A DNA stretch of 64,000 nucleotides from Eopsaltria australis (Eukaryota > Chordata > Aves > Passeriformes > Petroicidae), in NCBI GenBank assembly GCA_034509425.1, contig JAVTVJ010001876.1, positions 117,761 to 181,760 of the forward strand, given 5' to 3'. The position numbers were made by a program, and so were the translations under genes. Under the pieces are notes generated by a model that worked only from the letters and a program-made list of their open reading frames with translations, was not told the DNA's origin and did not search any database. This document shows positions 43,442-54,667 of the stretch, piece by piece. The stretch's first letter is position 1. Each line of letters starts with the position of its first letter.

Positions 43442-46370
43442 CATTATGTGCAGCCTCCTATGGGGCTCCTGTTCTTGCTCAGAATTTTGCTCTGAAACTA
43501 TTGAAGTGCTGACGACAGGGATTTCTCCAACGGCGTCGTGTTTCCCTTTGCGCTTTCTGGGGGCAGGGGTTGCAGTCACGCAGGACCTGCTGGGGAGCTC
43601 GCTCTTCTTTTGCCATGCTCTCTGTGGGACCGCGGAACAATTTTTAGCTGCCTGCGTTTTTGGAAGGATTACTTATGGCTAACTTGTATCTGAATAGCCC
43701 CTTAGTGGCACTAGTGTGGGTAATGGTGGGGTTTTTTCGCTTGTTTCGGTTCCTTTGGTGGTGGTTGCTTTGGGTTTTTTGTTTGATTGATTTTTTTGTG
43801 TTTGTTTGGGGTTCTTTGTTACGTTGGGGGTTTTTTATTGATTTCCTTTGTTGATAGTATACAGCGAACAATATTCTCCCGCTTGTAGAAAATGTATTTG
43901 TAACTAAAAATTCCCATGCTGTGTTAAGGAAAAAGAAACCCCCTTAGAAATCCAAGTGCTTCCTGATGGATTCCTGGCGGACAAAATTGCCTTCAGCTTG
44001 CTTAAGTATTAAATCGTCATTAAAGTGGCATTCAGATGATCTGGTGGGATTTCTTCCAGTTAATTGTTATGCTTTATAGTATGCATTTTTGTTCTTAGGA
44101 ACTGAGATTGGAAGTTTGTAGAAGCATCTGTTCCTGGTGTAAAGGAGTTAAAGCTGTTGTCGTGTCAGTTTGAGACTTTAAACTATCGAGGGTTTTTTTC
44201 CCTTCTTTTAGATCTTTGTACATCTAAATGACATTCCCTCTGTGGTGGGGATTCCTCTTTTCAGGTAAGCATTCTCCCCACCACATTTGCCTTGGCAGTG
44301 TCAGAACAGGCAAGATTTTTCAATCTTGCTGTCCACCATGAGTATCTTTTGCTTCGATAATCACTGGCTGCCAAATTAGTCTTGTGATCTGCCTGGATCT
44401 TAAATGAGCACACAGGCCAGACTTGGCAGCGAGGTAATGGTTAAAGGCAGACTTCTGTCTCTCAGTAGGCCTGTCCGGTTCATTTGTTCTTTGACATTCC
44501 AGGGGCTTTTCTGGGTGGTTCTGCTGTCGTTTTGGGTTTGGTTTTTTTGTTGTTGTTGTTGTTGTTTTTTTTGTTTTGTTTTGGTTTGGTTTTTCTGGGT
44601 TGTTTTTTTGTTTGTTTGTTTGTTTGTTGTTTTTTTTTATTTTGTTTGTTTGTTTGTTTTTTCCTGTCTGCAGGCTTCCCTTGGCAAACAGAGAGTCTAT
44701 CAAAACAGCAGGCCTGCGGTCGACAGTCGCACGGGCCGTGGCATCTCTGGCTGGAATCGGTGTCAGTGAGTGTTCCTTTCAGGGAAAGGGAGTCCTGAAT
44801 GAAGGGGAGGGGGGTGCTGCGCATCGGGTCCGGAGCTGGACGCTCTGAAGGAGGGCGGTGATTTTAATGCCCCATCGCCCTAATGCACGTGGACAGGGTC
44901 TGCCGTGGCTGCGATTAGCGTCTGCTGTCACCTGCCGTTCGGCCGGGTGTCTGCTGTAATTCCAGGTGCTTGTCGGCAGAGCTGTTAATCCTTGCACAGA
45001 TACGTGTCCAAGTGGCGAGGTTTTTTTCACTGTCCACTGACAGTGAGAAAATGAAACCTCGTTCGGTGTTGTTTCCCAAGGAAACGTGATCTTTTTTCAC
45101 AGATTAACTTGGTACCAGTATCTGCAGTCCACCTGTAATATTTCCTCCCGACTGCCACCTCAGGGCTGTGTGTCTGTAGCGAAGCTCTTGGTGCTTTTTC
45201 CTGTGTTCCCTTATCCAAGCGAGTTTGGCCTGGGGTTACCGGTGATTCCTGTTAGCCTGTGCTGGATTCGGTGGGGTTATGTCCATCCCTCTGTCAGCTT
45301 TCTCCTGGCTGAGGAGTCTGCCTTCCTTGGACGCAGTAACGCCTCTGTTTTTGTAGGCTGGTGCCCTTGTGCTGGATCCCACGTGTGGGCTACGAGCGAT
45401 CCTGCCGGAGGCTGCCGAAGAGCGGCCCGTGAGTATCCCGGCCACAGCTGGCTGGAGCTTTGCAGGGAAACTGGGAGTTGTGTGGGGTTTTGCCTGTACC
45501 AGTTAGGCCGAGGTCCATTGCTGGAAACTCGAAACCAAACTGATCTTTCTAGGCAGCTGCTGAGAGCGTTCTAGTACAACCAAAGGAACGTGTCCTGCGG
45601 GCTGCTGCAGCTGTTGATTCACGCTGCCGGGTTTGTGTGAGGCAATCGTGGACTTGTAAGGCTTCCTGCACTTCTTGTGGGATCAGAGGAGTCGGGGTGA
45701 TGGAGCAGCGTTAGAGGCAGTGGGGCTGGCTGTAGCTAGCTGGGGTCTTGCTGTTAGGACACGCCCTTGTGATATCTGTCATTTCAAGTGTCTTGAGCAG
45801 ACCAGAACGTTCAAGGAGTGAAGACGACAGGCGCTTGCTCCATTCCTCCGTCCTCTGGATTGTGAATTGCTCTGTGTAACAGTAGCAGATATCCCAGAAA
45901 GGAGGTTGCCTTGCAAGAGCTGTGCCACAAGGCAATTCTGAGGAGGGTGTATAAAGTAAATAACCTCAGTGTTAACAAAATTACCTTTTTCTCTCCGAAC
46001 AGGAAGCCTGTTACTGGCGTGCTGATGGAAGTGATTCGCAATTAGAAGGTGCAGATGGCAACAGTAGAAGCTGCAGGCTTCATGGACAAGATTGAGTTGC
46101 TTAAAGCTTCTGTGAAAGGTATGTCTGTAGGCTAAGTGAAATTTTTCTGCCTTTCTGGGATTGTACAGGTAACGTGTAAGTTCCCTGGAGGTGACATCTG
46201 GTAGAGCTAACTGCCAGCAAGTAGCTGAGTGGTGACTCTGTAGTGCTAGTGCTGGTGCTAGCGAGGGGATAGTTATTTGTTCTTCCTCCCTGCTGCCTGT
46301 GCCTGGGAACTTTGGTAAGAACGAAGTCAGCGGAAGACAAGAAAAATGACAATTGTCCCTCGTGGACAGC
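43442..46370 (+). pseudogene. THUMPD2: THUMPD2 pseudogene, exons 5-8 only (unit A)
   Basis: A genomic (intron-containing) partial copy. Exon equivalents: 44212-44264, 44674-44761, 45357-45428, 46003-46118, all with splice sites intact. Exons 1-4 and 9-10 are absent. Exon 7 reads DPTCGLRAILPEAAEERP, losing the G-x-G of the SAM-binding motif; exon 6 has Y to S, W to R and M to V; exon 8 has a 1-bp insertion (AGAAGC for AGAGC) that shifts the frame. An extra segment of about 130 bp (near 45,633-45,760) is missing from the intact intron 7. Homology ends at 46,370 where retroviral-type sequence starts. Confidence 0.92.
44530..44665. repeat. TTG/GTTT microsatellite in pseudogene intron (unit A)
   Basis: TTGTTGTTG followed by GTTT repeats, expanded relative to the intact gene's short TTTGTTTG run near 32,940. 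Similar stretch in unit B at 61,390-61,515. Confidence 0.85.
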
Positions 46371-48288
46371 TGTCGGAGAATATTTTTTTTTTAGTTGTAC
46401 AGATACAAAGTAAGTGAGTAATTTAGGTTTTTTTAGATGAAAGTTAAATTTTTATTTAAAATTATTCTTAAAATAACTATTAAAAAAACCCCATAAAAAT
46501 TAAAAACAAGTTACAAGTGTTTAAAAATTAACTTAAGAAAAGAAATTGTTACTGTTGTTACTTTTTGGTATTCATTTAGTATTTTAATTAAAATAAAAAA
46601 AGTTTTGGTGAGAAACTTTGGTGGGGAATAACGTTTTGAACACAGACAACATTATAAAGAGTGTACACTTTTTGACAATAAATTAACAGGCCGAAACCAA
46701 AACGGGGCCGGGGCCGAGCAGAACAAAGAAGTTGAGACAAAATGTAAACTGATTAATAAACTAAATCTAAACAAGTAGTAAACTAGATTTACCCAAATTA
46801 TAAACTAAACTAAATACGCACAATGAGTTACCTTTGTATTGCTTGGTAATTAATAACAAAAATTATCTTACTAAATAAAAATAAATAACTAAAATTGTAA
46901 TCTGTTCTTACTGTTTTTTCCTGTTAAGTTTTATACCTACAATTAAATTTCAAAGTACAGCGGTCCCAAAGAAAATAGAACAAAAAAAAAAAAAAAAAAA
47001 ATCAAAATCTGTGTACTTACAACTTACAACACTGTTTTCAAACATATCCCAAACGATCACCCCTAATGTATTAATAACTATAAATATGTTATTAAAGTTT
47101 AACTACTATTAAATTCATTAAGTTCTGTTACAGTTAAGTATTACAACTGAATTCTACAAAAGTTAACTACAACTATACATAACTATATGTATTATAACAA
47201 AAACTAAGTTCTGTTAAGGTTACGCACGTAAACTCGTGCATATGCAATCTTTTAATTATCATGTTCATGGTACCGTAGTCTTTTTAGTCAAAAGTATTTG
47301 ACGACGTCTGTTATTTTACAGTCTGCACAACCTATGTTATGTTTATGTACCTGTCTCTATTACTTACTCAAATTTAAGTAACCTTCTTAGTTACTGTTTC
47401 TAACAGTTTTCTCATAAGATCTGTGTTAGAAAAATCCCTCCAGTTGGAGTCCTGGGCCTAGCCAAGCCTCGACTCTCCCTGGTCAAACATCTACCAACAA
47501 ACCCAAGTGTTGTTCCTGCATCCAAATCGTACTTAAGTCAAGTTTGACTTAATAATTAAAATTTGTATCAACTAAATCCTTTTAACGTGGACTGGGAGAC
47601 CCTATCCAGAAAAACTTTCCGTGTCTTCACTGAAACAAGACAACTGTTACAAACCCTAAATGTTAGCATCATATTCCAAAATTCAATCAAGTATTACCCT
47701 AATCAACAGCCTTCAGAGACAAAGCAATTAAAACTAATTTACTAAACTATTAAGTAATAAAAAAATCACAAAATCACCTTAAAATGTTTAACACATAAAT
47801 GTTAAAAGTATTCTTATGTCTAGTCATGTGTATTTCTTACTACGCTACCTATAACAAATAACTAGTAATACCGTAAACAAACTCATACTAATTAAAACAG
47901 AAAGGGGGAATTATAAAGTTACAAATATGTGTATTAAATCATAAAAAAAATACAAATAGTAGTACACTTAAAATACACCTTTAAAGGTAAAGCAGCAGGC
48001 AGTGATTTTTTTTAAGTGTTTTGATACTTGTATTTTTACACCTTAGGGATATTTTAACACAGCAATAACTTAAGGCTAATGTATTTTAATGTACTCTAGC
48101 ATTTTAATGAGTGCCTTGTAGCAATAGTTAAAAGTCACAAAATGGTTTCTATTAAACTTTTCTGTTTTCAAACACTCCAAACTTTCTCTGTCAGCATAGA
48201 TGGTCTGGATTTGATCTATGCCCAAAGCAGGTTTCCTGGGGTTTGCTACTTACTTTTATGCATTATTTAAAAAAAGAAAAAGGCTTGG

Positions 48289-48654
48289 TGTCGGTGAGAG
48301 GAGCAAGACGACGATTTAATGTGGTTCATAAATCAAGTTTGTTTATTGTTAGATAGTGTACATATTTATATTACTTTATGTGTTTAAAATATTATTTATT
48401 TATAGAAGTTTTACACGGGATTTTTTTTTAATTTAATTAAAATACAAATTGGTATTAGAAGGTAATAATATTAACAGGTTTTTTTTGTTAAGTTAATTTT
48501 TAGATACTTGTACTTTGTTTATAGTTTTTATGTTTTTTTTTTTTACAGTTGTTTTGAGAACAGTTTTGAGTAGAGGTTTAACACTTGTTTATGGAGTCTG
48601 GATTGCTCACTTATACTTTATGTTTGTGTAGTTAGAAATGGTTATTTTTTAACA
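48289..48654 (-). mobile_element. Probable retroviral 3' LTR (unit A)
   Basis: Read on the minus strand it starts TGTTAAAAAATAACC, directly after a polypurine tract, contains AATAAAC near 48,345 and a U5-like TCGTCTTGCTCCTCTCACC, and ends CGACA. Order env, polypurine tract, LTR is that of a provirus 3' end. No target duplication was identified. Confidence 0.6.
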
Positions 48655-48672
48655 TATCCCCCTTCTTTTCTT
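48655..48672 (-). other. Polypurine tract
   Basis: Minus strand AAAGAAAAGAAGGGGGAT next to the LTR start, the usual plus-strand primer site of retroviruses. Confidence 0.6.
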
Positions 48673-49363
48673 TGAGCAATCCAGACTATGTTTACATTTT
48701 TTTATTATTTATTAAATACTTAACATTATAAACTAATTGACACTTGAACTTAACAGAAATGAAACTTAACAGCACTTCACTTTAACAGTTTTTAAAACTT
48801 ACTTATAATTACTTAAACTTAACTTTACTTGAACTTAACACTTATATTTAGTAGAATTTAAATTTAACAGAATTTAACTTTAATAGAGTTTAACAGAATT
48901 TAAAATTAATAAACTTTAACTTAACATTACTTAAATTTAGTAACACTTAAACTTAATTGAACTTATGGCACTTTTACTCTTATGATTGTAATAACTATTA
49001 AAATTATTAATTTTATTTTAATAAACTTTATTTATCATCTATTTTTAAAATTTATATTAGTTAATTAATTTTTTAAAGGTAATGTTACTTTTATTATTTA
49101 CTTTAGTTTTTTTTTAGTTAAACTGGGTCTTTTTTGCACAAGTTTTTTAGTGACTTATGGCCCTGGTCATGGAGCTATTTTTTAACAATTTTTCCTTGTT
49201 CTTCTTTTGCAAGTAAAATTTTGTGGGTCACTTTGGTTACTTGTTTTATTAAACAGTTATACACAATTTTAACAATTATTATAAACACAATAACAACAAC
49301 ACACAACTGAAGGTTTTTAAATAACAAGGTTTGGATTTAACTTGTGATGTTTAATGAGGACAA

Positions 49364-49582
49364 CTATTCAGTTATTTTTAAGTTATTGTTCACTTGCAAT
49401 TGCTGGGTGAGTTGAGTTAAAGTTTTTAATTGTGTATGTATTGAATTAGAATGATTAGAGAGATTTATGCAACACATTTTTTCAAATTTTTCATACTTAT
49501 GTCCTTGTGCTAACAATAAAAAGTTTATTGTAGCTTTATTTTGCAACGTGGTGTGTTTCACTGAATTTACATTAAGTAACAA
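49364..49582 (-). pseudogene. Retroviral env transmembrane-subunit remnant (unit A)
   Basis: The minus-strand frame of 72 codons matches the heptad-repeat and immunosuppressive-like region of retroviral env TM subunits: LQNKATINFLLLAQGH, a CC pair, then NLSNHSNSIHTQL. The first Cys of the usual CX6CC motif is replaced by Tyr. No fusion peptide, membrane anchor or surface subunit was found in frame. A decayed endogenous fragment, non-functional. Confidence 0.72.
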
Positions 49583-50200
49583 ATTTGAAATTGCTTTAGA
49601 TGTAGTGTTTGTTTGTTTGGAGAGTTAACAACTTAGTTTGTTCAATTGGGCCAAGGCTCCAGCTGAGGCCACTTCTGGAGTAAGGAAGGAGGCTGCAATA
49701 ATAGCAGCAGGCGACTAAAACTCGACATTAGATTTGCAATTAGTAGTAAAGTCGTGTACAAAGCGTTTTAAACGTTTGAGATGGTGCTGTCGAAGTTTAT
49801 TAAGAATCATTGAGGTGTTGGGGGTCAGCAATGTTAACTTTTTAAGAGAACAGGGTCTCTTTTTTTATTTTGGAGGGGATACTTGGTTAGGTTTGATTTT
49901 TACAAATGAAAAATACGTTACTAGGTAATTTCAAGGGTTGATTAGTAGAATGGGAAATGTTGGGGGAGGTATAATTGTACTATACATGAGTGTCTCTATA
50001 CACTGAAAGGTTAGAGTTTACACGGGCTCAAGTCTTGGGGACTCACATTAAGTTCAGCCCTGGGCCATGGCGGTTACAGCTGGGGCAGGCCCCCACAACG
50101 CTTTTTGCTTCTTGTATTGTTATCTTAAACTGGTGAAAAAGTCCTTTCGCATTTTGGTGAAAGGTACCATGAGCTTCTCTGGCCTTGCTTTCATCTGAGG

Positions 50201-51361
50201 GGCCTGGATTGCTCACTTAGAGATGTTCATTTCTCAACAGCTTGGCTTCTTTTGAGTCGTGGCCATCATAAAAACTGCCCTTTGTATTACACTTTATAAG
50301 GTAAAATTGCAAATTTCCTCTTCTTGGCTTTCAGAGAGAGAACCAGGTAACTCTGACCCTCAGACCTGACACAGAGCCACATTCTGTGTGCATTTCCATG
50401 TGTTTAAGCCTCACCTTAAGTAAGGACCCTGCCAATAGGATGAGGATTTGAAGGTCTTGCTGCAGTTAACATTTTCTATTTTACTACCTAGAGAGAATAG
50501 TTGTCTTGCATATTCTATCTTTTGAGAGACAATCTGATGTTTTTGAACAAAGAAAGGTGATTGTTTCTCTTTTTTAAAACCAGATGAGCTGGGATGCCTT
50601 TTGAATAGCTTCAGTGGCAGGCTGAAATTAATTGTAGATGGTTCATGCTTTTCTTTGCAATGGCTGAAGAGCTGATTTCTCAAAAGGTCAATTGCATGAG
50701 AATAAAAATAAATAAAAAAATCTTAAATAGCATCTTTGAACTAGACAGATGGTAAAATTAAAGTTCTAAATGGTTGATATGAGGTTTGAAGTGTCCCTTG
50801 AATAGAAGACTAGGAACAGTCACCTGCTTTATGGAAGAATCTTTTCTTGTGGTTGGCTTTTCTGCCTTCTTTGCTGAAATTTCCATGCAGCTATTTTATT
50901 GTCTAATTACTGCCAAAAAAAGTAAAAAGTTATTTATTTTGTCCAACAGCCATTTCTGAAAGTTCTGTGCCCCTCTTGACCCCAGAAGACCCTCTTTCCT
51001 TCATTTCATTTGCCTCTATTATAAGCAGACTGTGTGTCAATTCTTTGTTTCCTTTACCCTTGGATCTTCATAATGGTTCGTGCCTGAAAGTTCAGATCTA
51101 ACTATTGAAATCACTTGGGAATCTCCAACATACATGGAGGAGATCAAAACTGCAGTGCTCAGAGAAAATAACACTTGGGATGGAGGTGTCTCATCTGCCC
51201 TCACAACATCCCCAGCATCTGTGTAAGGTATAAACATAACCTGCCTCAATCTACCTCTGTTTTGAGTCAGTATTTTAGCACTAGGTCTGCCAAGCAACCT
51301 TTTTCTCCCCCTGCAGAATCCCCCACAGAGGTTCCCACTGCCACCCCTCCTGGCCCCTCAC
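50201..51361. other. No gene recognised
   Basis: 50,205-50,260 (GCCTGGATTGCTCACTTAGA, then CTTCTTTTGAG) looks like a diverged copy of the LTR-end region at 48,595-48,680. The rest has no recognised exon; in particular the last COMMD4 exon is not here. Confidence 0.4.
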
Positions 51362-52704
51362 CTGCCAGCAGCACCTGGAACTTGTTGGCCAAGAGCATCG
51401 CAGGGTCAGCTGTCATCTTCTCCCACTCTCTGTCTGGCATGTTGAAGGTCAGGTGCACCACAGGCTCATTGACCTCCTGCAGTTCTCTGGAGCTGAGGGT
51501 GTAATCCACCTGCCAGCACACTGAGCCCAGCTGGCTCACTAGGGTGGGCAGTGGGATGGTGTCAGCACTTGGCTCACTCCAGCAGGATGGCTGACACTGA
51601 CCCCCACACCCCTACTGAGACCCAACACCCCGCTCACATCGCAGGCTGCAGGCCCTGAGCCTGTCCTAGAGGCTCCTGGAGCCTGTTCTGGAGAGGGCTC
51701 TGCTTTTCCGCACGGCAACTTGTTGGCGCGCTCTGCTCATGAGGGGAGACAAGAGAAGAACCTCTCTGCTCACACCAGACGTGCAGCTGCCAAACCCCAC
51801 CACAGCACCTGAGGAGCCCCCAGGGATTGATGGCACAGAAGGCAGGTGATGGAGGACAGCACAGCAGCCAGCCTGCCCTCCATCTGGGGGTGAAAAAGGC
51901 AGGGCTGGGAACTGTCAGGAACATCCCACCACATCTGGCTCATGATGCCACCCCGAGGGTCTCCCCTACCTTTGGGCAGTCCCAGCTGCTGCAGTTCACT
52001 TGACAGAGACTCGTTGTCTACACTGTGCTTGGCTGCACTGGAGAGGATGAAGCCGAGGGCAGCGATGGTCACCCTCACATCCCCCAATTCTGCAGACGGG
52101 AGGGAGGGTGAGCTCTGTCACCTTGGGAAGGCATCCCCGGACAGACAGCTGCCCATGCCTGCAGCATGGCTCCATTGGGGGAGTGTGGTAAGGACAGCAG
52201 TGCTCACCTAACTTTGCATTTGAGGTCAGCTTCAGGATCTTGTCATACTGTGGGAAAGCAAAGCATCGTGGTAAACACCAGCTAACACACTACCAGTGTT
52301 AACACTAACAACTCCTACCTAAATATTAATGCTAGTAACATTTACTATGCATATTGTTACCACTAGTAGAGGCCGGTAGCGTTCTTAACGCTGAGGCTTG
52401 CATGAAGAGCACGAGATTAATTCATGTTGCTGATTATGCCATTGCAGTGTTGAAACACTTGGCCTCCAGTGCGGTAGCCCCACGCTTGTCTCCATGGCCT
52501 CCCCCAGCAGGTCCCGCAGCACCAGGGCGCAGATCAGCTTCAGCTTCACCGAGGACTGCGGGGGAAAAAGGAGGGTGAGCAGCGGCCCCGGAGCCAGGTG
52601 GGGGGCGGGCAGGGGGACGCGGGAGGCGGGGGCACTTAACTATTTTGGCCAGGGTGTTGATCTCGGCCAGCACCGATCTCCAAGGCCCCGCAGAAACGGA
52701 ACCG
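51362..52704 (-). pseudogene. COMMD4: COMMD4 pseudogene (unit A)
   Basis: Minus-strand exon remnants in gene order: 52641-52704 (RFRFCG, then SVLAEINTLAKI in another frame), about 52487-52555 (SSVKLKLICALVLRDLLGEA), 52208-52247 (YDKILKLTSNAKL), 51970-52089 ([20 protein letters not shown] and [13 protein letters not shown]), about 51638-51735 (AEKQSPLQNRLQE), 51362-51538 (CWQVDYTLSSRELQEV to ANKFQVLLAG, the COMM domain). Introns are kept, so it is a genomic copy. Breaks: a deletion and frame change in the first block (LDCPDW lost), a frameshift in the EKQSPLQ exon before CSLR, and no last exon. COMMD proteins act in the Commander complex. Identity is firm; function is not expected. Confidence 0.88.
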
Positions 52705-52859
52705 CTGCGGGAGAAGAGGCGCTCAGAGCCCGCAGAAGAGGCGCTCAGAGCCCGCAGCGGGCTCTGCACCCCCTCCCCGCCCCGCCGCGGCCGCTCCCCG
52801 GTCCGCGCTGCTATCGCTGACTCCGCCTTTTCAACCCGGAACCAACGCCCGGGCGGGCT

Positions 52860-53515
52860 GTCGGCTACGCCCCTCCCCGCCCGCTGCCCCGAGCGCCGAT
52901 GTGGCGCTTCGGTAGGGGCTCTGCGGGGGTGGGGAGGGGCTTTTAGCCGGGACCAGGGCACGAGAGAGGGTCGCAGAAGCGGACGGGGGTCTCGGGAGCG
53001 GCACCCAGGGTGACCGCAGACCCTTCAAGCACCCCTGGCTCTGCCCAACTGAGCGCCTCACGCTCCCTTGGGGCTCCCGTGGGTCGCAGCCTCCCAGCTG
53101 CCGAGCCTCGCCAAGCCCAGCCCGCCTTTCTCCGCCCTGTCCAATCACAGACGCTCTTTCAATCCGGCCGCGGCCCCGCCCAGCTCAGCCCCCTCAGGAG
53201 CGGCCCGGCCCCTCAGCCCGGCCCCGCTGCCGCCGCCGCCGCCGCCGCCGCGCTTTGGGAGCCGGCGGAGCCGTGCCCCTGCTGCCGCAGCCCCGGCAGG
53301 TGCTGTTGGGGCCGGGGAAGGGCGGGCGGGAGCTTCCCGTTCAGGTGCCGGCCGGGAGTTCCCCAAGGGAAACGGAGACGCGGCGGGGAGCGGGCGGGAT
53401 CGGCCCCCGCAGCGGCGGCGGCGGCGGGAGCGGCGGCGGGAGCGGCGGCGGCGGGAGCGGCAGCGGCAGCGCCGGCGGCGGCAGTTGCGCGTGCGCGATC
53501 CGAGTAATGTTTAAA
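52860..53515. other. Second GC-rich island (unit A)
   Basis: CpG-dense, with CCAATCACAG at about 53,142, CCGCCG repeats at 53,229-53,251 and GCGGCGGGAG repeats to 53,480. It lies upstream of the COMMD4 remnant on that gene's strand and is probably its old promoter. No coding sequence is supported. Confidence 0.5.
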
Positions 53516-53750
53516 ATACCGGGAACAAAGCTGGTTTTTATATTCTTAGTGTTTTATTCTGCCTTTGTTTTAAATAACCGTGATTTTGTTTATTATGTTG
53601 CTTTGTTAGTTTCCTTATTTTATTGTCTCTGTGGAGTGTTTTTTTTTTTTGTTTTGTTTTGGTATTTTTTGGTGTTTTATTTTTTGTTTGTTTGGTTTTT
53701 TTGTGGGTTTTTTTTTTGTGTTTTTTTTTTTTTTTTTTTTTAATTAGATA
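53515..53750. repeat. T-rich low-complexity tract
   Basis: Abrupt switch from GC-rich to T/TTTG-rich DNA, ending in a run of about 20 T. Composition change is sharp at about 53,510. Confidence 0.75.
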
Positions 53751-54660
53751 CTTGATGTTAATTCAGTAAAGGTTGTGGGGCTGGGGCTGAAACACTGGGT
53801 GTGAGACCAGTGGAGACATAAAACCCCAGGGTGTGGAATAAGGACCTTGAGACTAGAGTCAGGCCCAAACCAATGTGGAGCAATGGAAATGCCAGGGCTG
53901 GAGCTGGATAAATGCAATGGGAGAAGGGGATGAAGCTGCAGCTCAGGGCCTGCAGGAAATGCCTCGGGGGCTTACCAGCCCCTGCCCAGTGGTACGAAGT
54001 AGAGGCTGAGGGTGTGGGGGCCCAAAGGGCTTCAGGGCCTGAGAACCAGCCCAAGGGCACCTTTTGGGAGGGGGAAGCAGTGGCCCAGTGCCTGTTCCCA
54101 ATCCCCAGTGCGGCCTGGGGCAGGTGAGGGGGCCTTTGAGCAAGTGCTGGGCTGAGACCAAGGGGGAAGGGGGAAGGAACGTGTTGGGGTTCAGGCCTCA
54201 TGTGTCCCAAAGTAGGGATCCCATTGGGGTGGGTGGGTGGGACAGCTAGTAGAAACACTGAAGTGATGACAATAACTGATTTCAGGCTTTACCAACAGCC
54301 CCGGGCTGCAGTGAGAAGGAGCAGCAGCTTTGCCTGCAGGCAGTGGAAAGCTGAGGAGCTGGAGCAGAGGCAGCAGAGATGAAGGAGACAGAAATATGGT
54401 AGGGTTTGGGGTGAAAGCCCTGTGGGGCTGGGATAGGGAATATGGAGCTGGGATGTGAACTGTGTGGCTGGATCTGAAGTCCCTGTAGGGCTAGGATAGG
54501 GACTGTAGAGCTGTAGTGAGAGTGAGGATTCTCAGGATGGGGCTGGAATATGAGTTTAAGAGCTAAGCTGAAAGCAGACAGACCTAGAGCTGCAACAAAA
54601 ATGCTGTGTGAGAACCAGCATTATGTGACATTGCTGGGAAGATCCAGACCTGGAAGTAGA
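53751..54660. other. No gene recognised
   Basis: Moderately GC-rich DNA with GGGCTGGGATAGGGA-type imperfect repeats after about 54,400. No exon recognised. Confidence 0.4.
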
Positions 54661-54667
54661 ACAGAAG

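Larger units (their letters stand above)
46371..50200. other. AT-rich block with retroviral remnants (unit A)
   Basis: Very A/T-rich, with a degenerate ACTTAA-type array at about 48,735-48,970. It starts TGTCGG at 46,371, like the LTR end at 48,289, exactly where THUMPD2 homology stops. It contains an LTR, a polypurine tract and an env remnant, all reading on the minus strand (listed separately). The part 46,371-48,288 is not otherwise assigned. Confidence 0.6.

Noticed and set aside
53010..53743. Ala/Gly-rich open frames in the second GC island
   Set aside because: They translate CCG/GCG repeats and run into T-rich low complexity; no conserved motif.
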